A DNA stretch of 64,000 bases from contig OX155964.1 in assembly GCA_944548615.1 (NCBI GenBank), positions 11,004,925 through 11,068,924 on the forward strand. The letters are read 5' to 3'. Every line of letters begins with the position of its first letter. Position 1 is the first letter of the stretch. Origin of the DNA: Micropterix aruncella (Eukaryota; Arthropoda; Insecta; Lepidoptera; Micropterigidae). Below the pieces are notes generated by a model. It did not search any database and was not told where the DNA came from. It saw nothing but the letters and a program-made list of their open reading frames with translations. Shown one piece after another: positions 1 through 10,640 of the stretch. Both the position numbers and the translations under genes were made by a program.

Positions 1-177
<177 letters not shown>

Positions 178-241
178 CTATGAATATATTTATATATGTG
201 TGTCTTAAAGTATATGTATCTATATATGTGTATATATATAG

Positions 242-908
242 AGTTGTCAACTACAAAGGGCGAACCCGTCACCTCAGGAAGTTTTAACGATTAGTCGTTC
301 TCTCTCCCGTGAAGTAAACGCAGAAGACTTGGACAAAACAATCTACCGCCAAGCTCCGCCACACGCCCGTAAGAGGCCAAGACCTTAACCGCAAGATAGC
401 TAGGAGTGTTACCCAGCGGGATTATACTCACTCCCTTACTTCCAATTGCGACCAGATTACTCCGGTCTCTCGATTGGTTACGAGTTCGAGGTCGCTTGCG
501 CGGTCCTCTCCCTTACGAAGCGGTGAAACGGTGCGTATACCGAATCTATCATGGACCACGGCATTCTTTGCCCGGCTGTTCACCCAGGATCGGGTAGCCG
601 ATGGTCGTTTCAAGAGCAGTCGCCGTAAGGTCCGCAACCACCCCCGCTCTATTGAAACAGTAGTTCTTCCAGACTCCCCCGACTGTTAGTCAGAGTGCAC
701 AGTCGATTGGCTTAGGCCGCACGGTGCGCAGACCGTCCAGGAGCGGCAGAAGGTTGATTCCTATGGGAAACTAGCCCTAAGGCCAGATTCCTGCCCGGTT
801 TTGCACTTCATGCGTGGAGGCCGTCGGATAGGTGTTGATCCGTGAGTGTGACCAACCCTGAACAGAATGGGTCTTCGTGGCCAACTCAGCAAGGGGCCAT
901 TAGCTCCC
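242..908 (-). mobile_element. RepA copy 1, GC-rich SINE-like repeat
   Basis: About 667 bp of GC-rich sequence in an AT-rich setting. It matches four other copies here (8176-8645, 59973-60423, 60508-61210, 61538-63579). One end is sharp in most copies (plus strand ...TTAGCTCCC, i.e. GGGAGCTAA on the minus strand). The other end (GTTGTCAACTAC on plus) is followed by variable TA-rich sequence. I therefore infer that the element reads on the minus strand with its 5' end at 908. No reading frame survives between copies. Its right flank is the middle of a tRNA-type SINE, so it was probably inserted into that SINE. Confidence 0.75.
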
Positions 909-1057
909 ACAACAAAACACACACTTACACACAAGTTGCACGCACATATTTATATAAATATTTTATTGTAGGATTGGCTCTAAGAGATTGTCGTATGATA
1001 ATAAACCCGCCAATTGTGAAATTTAAAAATAAAGAGTAGAAACAAACAAACAAACTA
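909..1057 (+). mobile_element. tRNA-derived SINE, 3' portion
   Basis: The stretch matches the 3' half of the SINEs at 5781-6034 and 10125-10408 (on their reverse strand): an ACACTTACACACA tract, AAGAGATTGTCGTATGATAATAAACCCGCC-like sequence (shortened here by family comparison) and a terminal (AAAC)n tail at about 1043-1057. The tRNA-like 5' half is missing, replaced by RepA copy 1 and the TA array. Confidence 0.7.
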
Positions 1058-1379
1058 ACATGTATTTAATATTTACAATCATAATTAAATATGTAAATGA
1101 ATAACCATATTCACTGGAAGGAAATATGATTTAAGATTTAAGAATATTGAATAACGTTATTCAGTGCTGAAATGCACAGTGGGTCTAACAATAGAGCTAG
1201 ATACTCTGTAGTGTCATTAATAGAAAGAAAAGATCTGATAATTACTGCAAAATAAATGCTTATAAGAAATGTAAAGGTGCTACTCCAACCAAAAACAGAC
1301 CTCTACCGATTATAGAAAGTGTTTCATTGAAAATGATAATCAAGGAGCTGGAAACTGAGATATATATGGCCGTTATTAC
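1058..1379. other. Unc-4 intron segment, no feature seen
   Basis: AT-rich sequence between the SINE tail and the homeobox exon. It belongs to the intron downstream of that exon, which continues past the left edge. I see no ORF, repeat or RNA gene. Confidence 0.6.
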
Positions 1380-1519
1380 CTTTCCCGGGCTCGCAGTTCG
1401 TTAGGGGGAATTGGTTCTCCAGAACAGCTTTGAGGGTGAGCGTTGTGGGCAGGCCGACCGGGACCCTTCTTCGTGTGTTCCTTCTTTCTCCATTTCGCTC
1501 GACGGTTCTGGAACCACAC
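1380..1519 (-). CDS. unc-4: Unc-4/UNCX-type homeobox gene, exon with homeodomain helix 3 end
   Basis: This minus-strand exon has 46 codons plus 2 nt. It opens with VWFQNRRAKWRKKE (homeodomain positions 47-60, including W48, F49, Q50, N51 and R53) and continues into the Unc-4 family signature, with GPGRPAHN and CSGEP in the C-terminal extension. The acceptor is TTTGTTCGCAG|GTG (phase 0) and the donor is GAAAG|GTAATA (phase 2). Without splicing the frame stops at once after ..ELRARER, so the donor is required. The protein would be a nuclear paired-like homeodomain transcription factor; in flies and worms Unc-4 acts in motor and interneuron fate, mainly as a repressor. Position 46 is Ala, from the other exon. 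The alternative is an Unc-4 paralogue such as the fly OdsH type. Confidence 0.95.
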
Positions 1520-2294
1520 CTGCGAACAAATAAATACACACATTGATAAGGAATCTTTAACCTTTCGGAAGCCAGTCATTTCACGCAAAATTTCAAAACC
1601 CTCTAAACTTTCTTTGTAGAAGGTGTGTGCAAGCATACTAATGTATACCGGTGGCTTATTCAATGACAGGCTTTAATCATAGGCTTTTAGCGCAGTGGAG
1701 TAAGAAAAAGAGCCGATAATTGCACAAATACGGATATAATACGGATAATACGAAAAACGCCGATCGACGGGCGTGGCCACCCAAGGGTTAAGCAGTCCAA
1801 ATTAAGTGCTAGAAGTGAGTTAATATCAGTTGAAGAGATGACAGACTTCTGCAAAAAATCTATTAAATAATTCGGTGTAATTTGACGCTCAGTAAAACAA
1901 TTATTTCACATTTTGATTACTATGTTTTCTTGTCGATTATTTCTTTAAAATTATTTCCAAAGGTTTCTTAATCTCTATATGTTACCTATTTAGTTTAAAA
2001 TTAAATACTGAATAAAGTGTCAGTACCTCTATAAAACTCATAACTACTTGTGTATTATTTTTTTATTTTTTTTATTTGTTGAGTGGGGCTTTTCTAAGGT
2101 TTTTATGAGCCTTGTAACACTGCGACCATTGCTGATCTATTGTATTCGCCACCGTGTTGTGTAACGCAACTACTTGTGTAACTTATATCGGGGATCTAAT
2201 AATGATGGTGTACTGGATCCAGAAGTAATATTTTAAGGCAATATTTTAAAAAAGCAAAATTGCTTCAAATTAGGGAAATACGTAGAAAATGGCA

Positions 2295-2334
2295 TCCATT
2301 AACAAAATTACCTATCCATTAACAAAATTACCTA
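2295..2334. repeat. 20-bp tandem duplication
   Basis: ATCCATTAACAAAATTACCT occurs twice in direct succession with no mismatch. The surrounding sequence, about 1520-3230, is otherwise AT-rich and unremarkable. Confidence 0.9.
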
Positions 2335-3233
2335 CTATGAAAATGGCTTAAATAAATACTTGTTCAAAGAAATACCGCTAGAGGTACCCTTCCAGCGAGT
2401 CACTGTGAGAACTGCACCATTCTTGGTTTCGCACGACTCCAAAAGGGCATTGGCTATATTGGACTTGGATAAGGTTGAATATATTGACAAACGGCCATGG
2501 AAATTGAATATTTTGACATTTTGGCATTGTGCAAAAAAATGTATCATTTTACATACAAAAAAAAGCCGAAAGTAAATCCATTTAAAAAAAATTCTTTTGT
2601 CATGTTGCTTTGAAATATAAAATAAAGTATCTATATGATCGATGTTATCTATTCAATATTTCTTGTTCATTTCATCGTAATGTTGACTTTTTAATTTATT
2701 TTTAGTTATGTTTTAATTTCAACCATTTAAATCTTTTATATTTATATATTTTTCCGGGAATGTTACATTTTATAACCCGGTTTATTTTTACGATTTTCAA
2801 TTGAAATAATTGCAATGAAATAAAATAGATGGAGTTGCTTGATTATATTCATATTAATGATATGCTATAGGTAAATATTAAGGATGACACTCGTATTATG
2901 TTTATATTAGCTATATACTTCGACATACTTGTTATTCTAGTCCACGGTTAGAGTTGTCGAGCCCAGTCTTCTTTCGGTTTCTGTCATCCCTTCTTATTAT
3001 CCCGTGATTTTAAAGTAAGATATAGAAACCTAAATAAATAAAAAAATTCTTATATTTTATTCGATATCGAGTATTTTATTATGTGAACGCTTAAGTAGAA
3101 TAACAAAATGATTCTGAAAAATATATAACTTATATCGCATATTGGGTGTGTACAAAATAACGTATCACACAGATGGGCAAAATAATACAGGCATGTTATA
3201 AAACGATCATGAACATTAACAACCAAACATTAA

Positions 3234-3553
3234 AAACAATTAAATATATTAAAAAGAATAAAAAAAAACAAGACTGCAAACTGAACTATTGTATTTATAA
3301 TTATTTTTTTAACGGTGTTTTATGAAATATTTGTAGTTTATGTATTTATCCTTATAGATTCATGTATACTTCTGGAATGTAGGTACTCAATCAGACCTTT
3401 GACACTCAAAATGATATAATGATTTTAACGACACCACAAACTTCTATATTAGTTCAAGCGTTTAGAAGTTACAGTGGAATAAAGAAACGGAAAGTATACA
3501 TATATGATCCCTGAACACATTAAACTGCTTTTTTATAGGGCAGTCGTGTAAAA
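3234..3553 (-). mobile_element. RepC copy 1, unclassified interspersed repeat
   Basis: Read on the minus strand it runs from TTTTACACGACTGCCC through CTTCTAAACGCTTGAA and GGTCTGATTGAGTAC to a TATACATGAATCTAT segment and an AT-rich end. The same order of blocks occurs at 9940-10640, 47168-47540 and 51955-53055 on the plus strand. No coding capacity or terminal inverted repeat is visible. It could be the 3' region of a LINE or a non-autonomous DNA element. Confidence 0.65.
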
Positions 3554-4732
3554 AGAGAAAAATATGAAGAATTATTTGAGTTCGTCTAAAAAAGAAAAAA
3601 ATCCTGAATCAGACCTACAACAAAAGCATGATGACTGGGGGTGTTTTTATTTAGGATTTTTTGTTGGCCACCCACTATGGACACAATATTTTTAACCTTA
3701 TTTATTTATAAGTATTTTATAATATGTGCTATGATAGGATTAAAACTTCAGTAATTTGGTTTTGGATTAAGATTTGTAATCCAACGAATAAAATAAAAAT
3801 CTTAACAAACTACAAACTGATTGTATGTCATTTTGGACTTATTCCACCTCATTAAAAATTAATATGGTATATTTTGACGCATGTTGGTATAGAGAGGAGA
3901 TAAAATTTATTTGATCATTAGTAGTTTCGTTTTAAAAACGCTTTTATTTGCTTCGGCGGACGGCAGTAGCGTTCATCCACTGCGTTTTTAAATGTTAACG
4001 ACATCCCTACACACCGCACCGATAGCTATGTTGATGTGTTTTATAAGAGATAGGTAGTGTCGTAAACCGTTGACTGGTCGCGGCACCGCACTTTAATAAA
4101 TCGGCTTAGGAAATTGGCGACACGAGAAGTGAAAATTGCCGCTGTTATTTATTCCATCGTTCGCTATGTATATTATATACATATACCTACATACGTTCAT
4201 TGGGACAGTGTAAAACTGTAAAATGACACCGACGAATTGAGATGCAACTATTCTCAATTTTATTATTACGACCCAATCAAAAGTTACACCATTGTTGCAT
4301 AGGGTATTCGATTGCTTAATACCATAGTATGTTTTGGCAACCCTTCTGGCCTGGCGACATGCAGGTGGCGCTGATAGCATTGTCCGGCGATACTAATACC
4401 AATTCATTTGACAATCTATAATAACATTGATAATTATCAATGGTTTTTTTATAAAGGACTGATTGATTATAAAAACCCATTATTTTACAAATGTTAAAAA
4501 TAATAACGTTTAGTTATTATTGTCATATATCGTATTTTTATATAAGCTTATTAGTATTAGTCTATTTGAATACTGAGCACCAACTTTAACACCGTAACAA
4601 AAATAATTATAAATACAATAGTTCACTTTCTGTAACATCAGTTTTTTTACAAGCTTTTATTTACCTACTATTACCTATTATTACCTACCTTATTATTATT
4701 TACCTTGCTATTATTTACCTACCTTACCTACA

Positions 4733-5000
4733 ATTTTTTTACAAGCTTTTATTTACCTTGCAATGTTTGTTAGTTAGTTTGTTTAGGGCAAATCTCCTAC
4801 CCTATGGAATTCAAAATTTACATGTTGGTTCAATACCTATGATAATGCATTTTTATGGTGTTCATGACTTGATTCTAAGCCCAGGATCGGGGATACTGTT
4901 CCACGGTGAACAGCATAGACACACAATTTTGTATACGAATTCAGTTATAATAGCCCGTTCTAAATTTTACCATGACATGGCTTCATACAATACTAGAATT
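4733..5000 (+). mobile_element. RepB copy 1
   Basis: It starts with TTTTACAAGCTTTTATTTACC (one end of the family; a second copy of this end lies at about 4645) and runs through GTTTGTTTAGG, a GGTTCAATACCTATGATAATG-like block and one internal unit that ends near CACCATGACATGGC in better copies. Relatives are at 7380-7800, 7803-8780 and 38110-38500. The internal unit of about 145 bp is tandemly repeated in some copies. No protein is encoded. Confidence 0.6.
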
Positions 5001-5049
5001 TTAACAAATGGTGATAATGATAACATTCTAACCCTGAAATAGCAGACCC

Positions 5050-5420
5050 AAAAATATACATTCAAATCGTCCCCCGAGCGCGGAAATAAGTGCCTTTTTC
5101 ATGTGCTCGACCGTGGACCGCATAGCAATCATGAATAAATCTACAATTCACCTCCCGACCTGAAACTTCACGCTATGGGGCAACTGCTGAAAAAGGGCCC
5201 TTTTCGGGGTCTTTACGGCGCCTGAAGGGACGCCGAAAAAACCGCCTAAACGCCGGATTTAAGCGGGAAAATGCATCGAGAATACAGAGCGACATATCCC
5301 CCTCTCTCTCGCACTTGTTTATGCTGTAAGAGTGCGTCTCTGTTCGCGTTATCTTTCTCTGGCCAATGAGGGGGTTTGCGCTTCGCGGAATGGCTCACGG
5401 GGTGGCTTTGTGGTTACAGG
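5050..5420. other. GC-rich intronic block, possible cis-regulatory sequence
   Basis: The block is relatively GC-rich and non-repetitive within the window, with stretches such as CCCCCGAGCGCGG, GGGCCCTTTTCGGGG and CGCCTAAACGCCGG. It matches no other repeat here. Large introns of developmental homeobox genes often hold enhancers, so this is a candidate; that is inference from composition alone. Confidence 0.25.
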
Positions 5421-5780
5421 GTTGACAAAAAATCTGCAGGGTTTTTATGTAGCTCCCTATTCAATAATTACAGGATGCAACAAATTTTACAAGAGGCAAC
5501 AAAAACGTCAATTATTGGCAATTCATGGCACTTACATTATTTTGTCTAGGCGTTTTGATATGGCCCACCCGTTGGTATAGTGATTTATTTATTTATTGGA
5601 ATTATCAAATTAACCATTTACAATTTTTATAATATTAAAACAAACAGCAAAAACGTTCTCTTTCATTCAGTGGCTAGTGCTGCCCAACTGGGATATACCC
5701 ATTCCAGGGCAAGCAATTTTTATATTTAAAACGAATTATTTTTATATTTTATGTTTTATGTTGAAAGCAACACAATCACA

Positions 5781-6034
5781 CTTTGTTTCTAACTCTTTAC
5801 TGTGAAATTTCACTGCAGTCGGGTTTATTATCATAAGACAATCTCTTACAACCAATCTCTTACATCAATGTGTGTGTAAGTGCATGTATTGTTACTGTAT
5901 TCGCTCGACAGAATTGAAATGCATTTCCGTTAATTTGATCCCAACGGAAAATGGTGACCAAGCCGGGAATCAAACCCAGGACCTTACAATGTAAGATCAG
6001 GCGACGTAACCACTATGCCACCGAGCCGTGTCAT
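5781..6034 (-). mobile_element. tRNA-derived SINE, near full length
   Basis: On the minus strand the head reads GGTGGCATAGTGGTTACG (A-box-like) and, about 40 bp later, GGGTTTGATTCCCGGC (B-box-like), followed by a body with GTTGGGATCAAATTAACGG and a tail with TGATAATAAACCCG. The RNA polymerase III promoter layout and three relatives in the window support a SINE. It is not a functional tRNA gene, because no cloverleaf can be closed and the B box is mutated. Confidence 0.85.
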
Positions 6035-6348
6035 AGCGATTATAAATTTTCGCTTCCAATATTCTGACCATGGGGACTAAGAACATGTTTAAAAAATATC
6101 GCGCCGTCGTTTATAATGACGTCATTGAACAGTTTTCATATTAAAAGTTTTCTTTCATAATAATTATAATTATCGTATAACTAATTAAAACTAAAGAATA
6201 TCATGAAAAAAAACAATTAAAACTATTGTAATATTGCTTGATTCGTTTATTACAGGAATAAAAACAATATAAATAAAACTGCAACAATGAAGTTTAGGGT
6301 AAAACTTAATAAAGTTCTAGCATTTTAAAAGTATACCTATATCTCTCA

Positions 6349-6663
6349 CGGGATTTCTAGACGATCAAGCATGCTTGTCAATCATCGCGTGGCGGGCTGG
6401 GAGGGGATCGTAAACCGCAGGAATTATGCAAATATATTTTTTAAATATGTACCAAAAATGCCTAATTTTGTAGTTTATACCAGGGAGTCACGTTAATTAG
6501 ACGTAATTGATTGGTGAAAGACGTGACTCCGTGGTATAAAACTAGAAAATTAGGCATTTTTAGTAAATATTAAAAAAAATATCTGCCAATTCCTGTGGTT
6601 TACTATCACCTTCCAGCCCGTGGCGCGATGCTTGATAAGCATGATTGATCGTCTAGAGAGCCC
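6349..6663. mobile_element. Foldback MITE, copy 1
   Basis: The element is a near-complete palindrome of about 315 bp. The left arm contains TCTAGACGATCAAGCATGC, GGGCTGGGAGGGGATCG and ATGCCTAATTTTGTAG; the right arm is the reverse complement with mismatches and ends in GATCGTCTAGAGAGCCC. A second copy lies at 55598-55882 between TA dinucleotides. It encodes nothing and should be a non-autonomous DNA transposon. Confidence 0.85.
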
Positions 6664-7379
6664 ATCAGAGTTTATATCGCACTGACAGCATGTTAAAAAT
6701 TCTTCGTAGTACCAAAAAACAAAGTTAATTTCCCCATTCTCGCATTGCGGCTGATGAATCTGTACTATTTAAAATACGTCTAAAAGTAGTCGAAAACTGA
6801 AAACCTCAGTCAATTCAAGGCAGACACAAATTATAAAAACGAATTAATGTGTCTCTCAAACTTATATTTTTATGTCAATAAAACATAAAAAGCTGTTGTG
6901 CCACCCCTGCATGCGTGTCCCCCTCGTTATCCACTGATAACGCCATCGTGTTCTTTTTTTGAGCATTGATCGTTCCGCGAACGGCACATATTGCGAGTAA
7001 TGTTTTCATCCCCCCTTGCGATTTCATCTCACTCCCTCCCCACATGCCCCCACACGTGCTAGAGGGAGATAGATGTAGCGCAGTCGGCGCCGTTTCAGGT
7101 CGGAAAATCAGGGCTGAATTTTCCTGCCCGCATAAGGGTGATTTTGGATCTTGCAATGTATTTGTAAAATGTACATATTAAGAGAATCAAATATTTATTG
7201 AAATTACCTACTTGTGAAAGTACCTACTCATACTGTACGTTCTCGCAACATCGATTCTTTTAAATTGCTCGCCTGTAAAATTTATTTATTTTTGTAAAAA
7301 AATATATATTTATGTAAAAGTATATGTAAAAAAAATAAATTATGTAATAATACACAATTTTAACAAAAAAGACCGCTCT

Positions 7380-7800
7380 AAAATGTTTCATAAGTGCAGC
7401 GGCCATGTCATGGTGATACTTACAACGGGCTATCATAATTAAATGCGTATACAAAATTTTGTGCCTGTGCTGTTGACCGTTAAGGAGTTCCTTCGTTGGA
7501 AGCCAACTGTGGGTGCCGCAGTAGTGTTTTGGTGAAACTTAGAACGGGCTGTCGTAATTGAATGCATATACAAATTTCGTGTCTGTGGATGAACTTATAA
7601 TACGTCTACAGGTATGCGCTTTCGCCTATTCGGTGGAGATCACGATGAACTAGTGTGAGTTTGTAGTACCTAATCATTGACGTTCCTCGGAGAAGTATGA
7701 CCGCAGGCTTTTTGTCTTGTTTTTGACCATATTCACATTAAAATTGTATTTTTGGCACAGAGCAGTCGAAGCATTGTCCCTTTCTTAACCGACTTCAAAA
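7380..7800 (-). mobile_element. RepB copy 2, two internal units
   Basis: This is the minus orientation of RepB. The unit GCCATGTCATGGTGAYAC...AACGGGCTATCATAATT...GTGCTGTTGACCGT...GGAAGCCAAC occurs once at about 7396-7510 and again, diverged, at about 7515-7590. It abuts a plus-orientation copy at 7803, giving a head-to-head arrangement. Confidence 0.6.
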
Positions 7801-7802
7801 AA

Positions 7803-8780
7803 AGTAGGAGGTAGTCAATTTTTTTTTATGTTTGTTACATCAGAACTGATTTGGATTTTTTTTTTATTCGAAAGAATATACTTATAGATTGGTCCCATTT
7901 TTATCAAAATCTTGTTCTGATAATGAGATCCATTAGGAATTAAGGGAACTTGGAACTCCTCAAATATTATCATATGAAATTGAAAATTTACAGGTTGGTT
8001 TAATTCCGATGACAATTCATTTATTTTTATGGTAAGCGTGACCTGATTCTACACCCAGGGTTGGCTCCCGACGAGGGAGCTCCTCAACGGTCAACAGCAC
8101 AGACACACATTTTTGTATATATATTTAATTACGACAGCTCGTTCTACGTTTCACCATGGACTGCGGCAACTTGGGTTGTCGTGGGCGAGCCCGTCACCTC
8201 AGGAAGTTTTAACGATTAGTCGTTCTATCTCCCTGGAGTGAGCGTAGAAGACTTGGGGACAAAACAATCCACCATCTAGCTACGTCACAAGCCCGTAAGA
8301 GGCCAATGCCCTAACCGCGAGATAGCCAGGAATGTTACCTGGCGGGCCGACACTCACGCCTTTATTTCCAATTGTCACCAGATTACTCCGGTCTCTCGAT
8401 TGGTTACGAGTTCCAGGTCGTTTGCGCGGTCCTCTCCATTACGAAGCGGTGAAACGGTGTATACCGAATCTATCGCGGACCACAGCGTCCTTTGCCCGAC
8501 TCTGAACCGGGATCGGATGGCAACACCTATCCGAGTCCTACCCAGGCTCGCACTTCATGCGTGGAGGCCGTCGGATAGGTGTTGACCCGTGAGTGTGACC
8601 AACCCTGAACAGAATGGCAAACTCAGAAAGGGCCCATTAACTCCCTGCGGCACCCAGGGTTGGCTTCCAACGAGGGAACTCCTCAACAGTCAACAGCACA
8701 TACATAAAATTTTGCATAGGTACGCATTCAATTATAATAGCCGGTTCTAAGTATCACCATGATATGGCTGCTGCACTGCA
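7803..8780 (+). mobile_element. RepB copy 3, interrupted by RepA copy 2
   Basis: RepB sequence runs to 8175 (GGTTGGTTTAATTCCGATG, then CAGGGTTGGCTCCCGACG and AACGGTCAACAGCACAG). It stops at RepA copy 2 and resumes at 8646 with another unit (CAGGGTTGGCTTCCAACG... to CACCATGATATGGCTGC). The interruption falls within a tandem unit boundary. Confidence 0.65.
8176..8645 (-). mobile_element. RepA copy 2, internally deleted
   Basis: It matches RepA copy 1 from GTGGGCGAGCCCGTCACC to CCCATTAACTCCC but lacks about 200 bp of the middle. It is flanked by TGCGGCAACTTGGG (8162-8175) and TGCGGCACCCAGGG (8646-8659), which match at 11 of 14 positions, as expected for a decayed target-site duplication. The host sequence is RepB. 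Confidence 0.8.
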
Positions 8781-9640
8781 CGATAAAAATGGAGTTGCTT
8801 TTTCTTTTTGTAAAAATTTTGTTTATTATATTTTATTGTTGTAATGTATTATAATTATTTAATAATTATAATGTATAATAAAGATGTAATATAATTCTGG
8901 TCAATTTGAATAATGTTCTATAAATCGAAACGTTTTTTCTTTATCTTTCGCCGTTTTGTATCGCAAGATGAACGGAGTGAAGCACGCCTATCCACATTGC
9001 AGGGTGCCGGATCGGCGTGCGCTGACGTTCAACTAGTTTTGACGCATGCGCTATCGCATGCATTATGATATTACATGCATGTGTCAGTGAAGACCGCAAG
9101 ATGAAGACGAAAGCGCAAGAGTGGGAACATACCTTTACGCGTGGATAGCGTACTGCTGTCATCCTACTGTCATCCCCTCCATATTCCCACGCATATATAA
9201 AGATCGCAGGTCGACGTTGCGTGGTACGCGTGCGACAGCGTTGAGTATGATAAGTATGTTTCTAAGTTATCTGTTTTCATGCAAATTCAAGGTTGCTCCT
9301 TTGGTCTGTCGCTGCCTTAAATGTAACACTGGACACACGCGTGTCGTCATCGTCCTTTTCGGTTATTTGTTTGTCTAGCGGACCTCACAACATTAAATTT
9401 TTAAAAAATTGTTGAGTAAATCACCAAAGCAAAGTCAAGCAATTTAATTCAGTCCGCTCTGTAAAACTAAAAGCGTCCGCTGAAAAGAGAAAGTCAGTAA
9501 AGTACATTTCACACCGGTAAAGAAGACGCCGCCGTCTGTAGATAAGATGCGGGGAGACATGGGGAGACCAGGAGGTCGATGGGGTGGGTTCTATCGCCGC
9601 CGGGCGGCGTCGGGATTGGCCGTGCAAGGTGAGGGGTGCA
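8781..9640. other. Intronic sequence with a GC-richer part, no gene seen
   Basis: AT-rich to about 8940, then moderately GC-rich with alternating ATGCATGC-type motifs (9040-9090) and CACACGCGTGTCG near 9333. ORFs of 60-85 codons exist but show no recognisable domain or splice context. Confidence 0.4.
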
Positions 9641-9664
9641 GGGGGGGGGGGGGGGGGGGGGGGG
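9641..9664. repeat. Poly-G run of 24
   Basis: Twenty-four consecutive G follow GAGGGGTGCA. Long G runs can form quadruplexes and are often mis-sized in assemblies. A 16-G run occurs at 50153-50168, and C runs of 15 and 11 at 12636-12650 and 23382-23392. Confidence 0.95.
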
Positions 9665-9939
9665 CGAAATAGAAAAGGGATGGACGCCGAGTGAATGATA
9701 TAGATTTAAATGCGGTAGATAAGGACGGGTAGACGCGAAGAACTTTGGCCTCCAGGCGGAGGCGCATGGTGCGCGGCGATCTTACTTACCGAGACTGGGA
9801 TCTGACGAAGCGAAAACTGCCGGGGAATAGGAAATACGTTGTAGTCTGACTAGGCAATCGTGACACAAGGGGCATAGACAACATTTTAAAAAACCCTACA
9901 TGAACTGTCAAATTTTCAGATCAGATGGCCGGGTTTTCT

Positions 9940-10640
9940 TATTTTTACACGATTACCCGACAAAGAAGGAGTGGAATGTGTTCAGGGTTCAACTATGTAT
10001 GTTTTCCGTTTCTTTATTCCAACATATATCTTCTAAACGCTAAAAAATATTTGGAAGTGTCTGGTATTGCTAAAATCGTTATGTCATTCCGAATGTCATA
10101 AGGGACCTATATTAACTGTCAAAATGTTTGTTTGTTTATACTCTTTATTCTGAAAATGTCACAATGGGCGGGTTTATTGTCATATGACAATCTCTTACAA
10201 CCAACCTTACTATGACGTGTTATATGTATGTGTGCGTGAAACATGACTGTAAGTGTTTGTCTTGTTATTGCATTCGATCGACAGAATTGAAAATGGAATT
10301 CCGTTAATTTGATCCCAACGGAAAATGTTGACCCAGCCGGCAATCGAACCCGGGAGCTTACAATGTAAGATCAGGCAACCTAGCCACTATGCCACCGGGC
10401 CGTGTAATGTCAAGTAAATAGTTGTCCAAATGTTATTTAAAATAACATAAATATATCGTGTTTAGTGTCAAATGCAAGGTCTGATTGAGTACATTCCGGA
10501 AATATACATGTATCTATATGGATACATATATAAACCAAAAATATTTCATAAAAAAACCGTAATAAAAATATTTTTAATTACAATAGTTCACTTTCTATAG
10601 TGGCAGTCGTGTTTTTTATTCTTTTAAATATATTTGCTTC
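9940..10640 (+). mobile_element. RepC copy 2, interrupted by a SINE
   Basis: The left part (9946-10124) has TTTTTACACGATTACCCG and CTTCTAAACGC. The right part (10409-10640) has AAATATATCGTGTTTAGTG, GGTCTGATTGAGTACATTC, ACATGTATCTATATGG and GGCAGTCGTGTTTTT. A SINE sits between them at 10125-10408. Removing it restores the block order seen in the uninterrupted copy at 47168-47540. Confidence 0.75.
10125..10408 (-). mobile_element. tRNA-derived SINE, full length
   Basis: The minus-strand head is CCGGTGGCATAGTGGCTAGG and the B-box-like sequence is GGGTTCGATTGCCGGC. The body has GTTGGGATCAAATTAACGG, and the 3' end has the family ATAAACCCGCC block and a tail of (AAAC)n type (TTTGTTTGTTT on plus). 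It is inserted in RepC. Confidence 0.88.

Noticed and set aside
406..689. Frames in RepA with shared wording (SSRSLARSSPLRSGET) at 474, 8400 and 61602-61967
   Set aside because: The same peptide appears because the DNA is repeated. The frames differ in start, end and length among copies and carry stops, so no coding function is supported.
5942..6030. tRNA gene
   Set aside because: The A- and B-box-like parts belong to SINE heads (also at 10320-10405 and 61211-61296) with mutated arms and a long non-tRNA body.
8941..9162. ORFs at 8941-9378 as extra Unc-4 exons
   Set aside because: No homeobox-family peptide, no matching splice phases, and they fall inside the intron between two exons that join perfectly.
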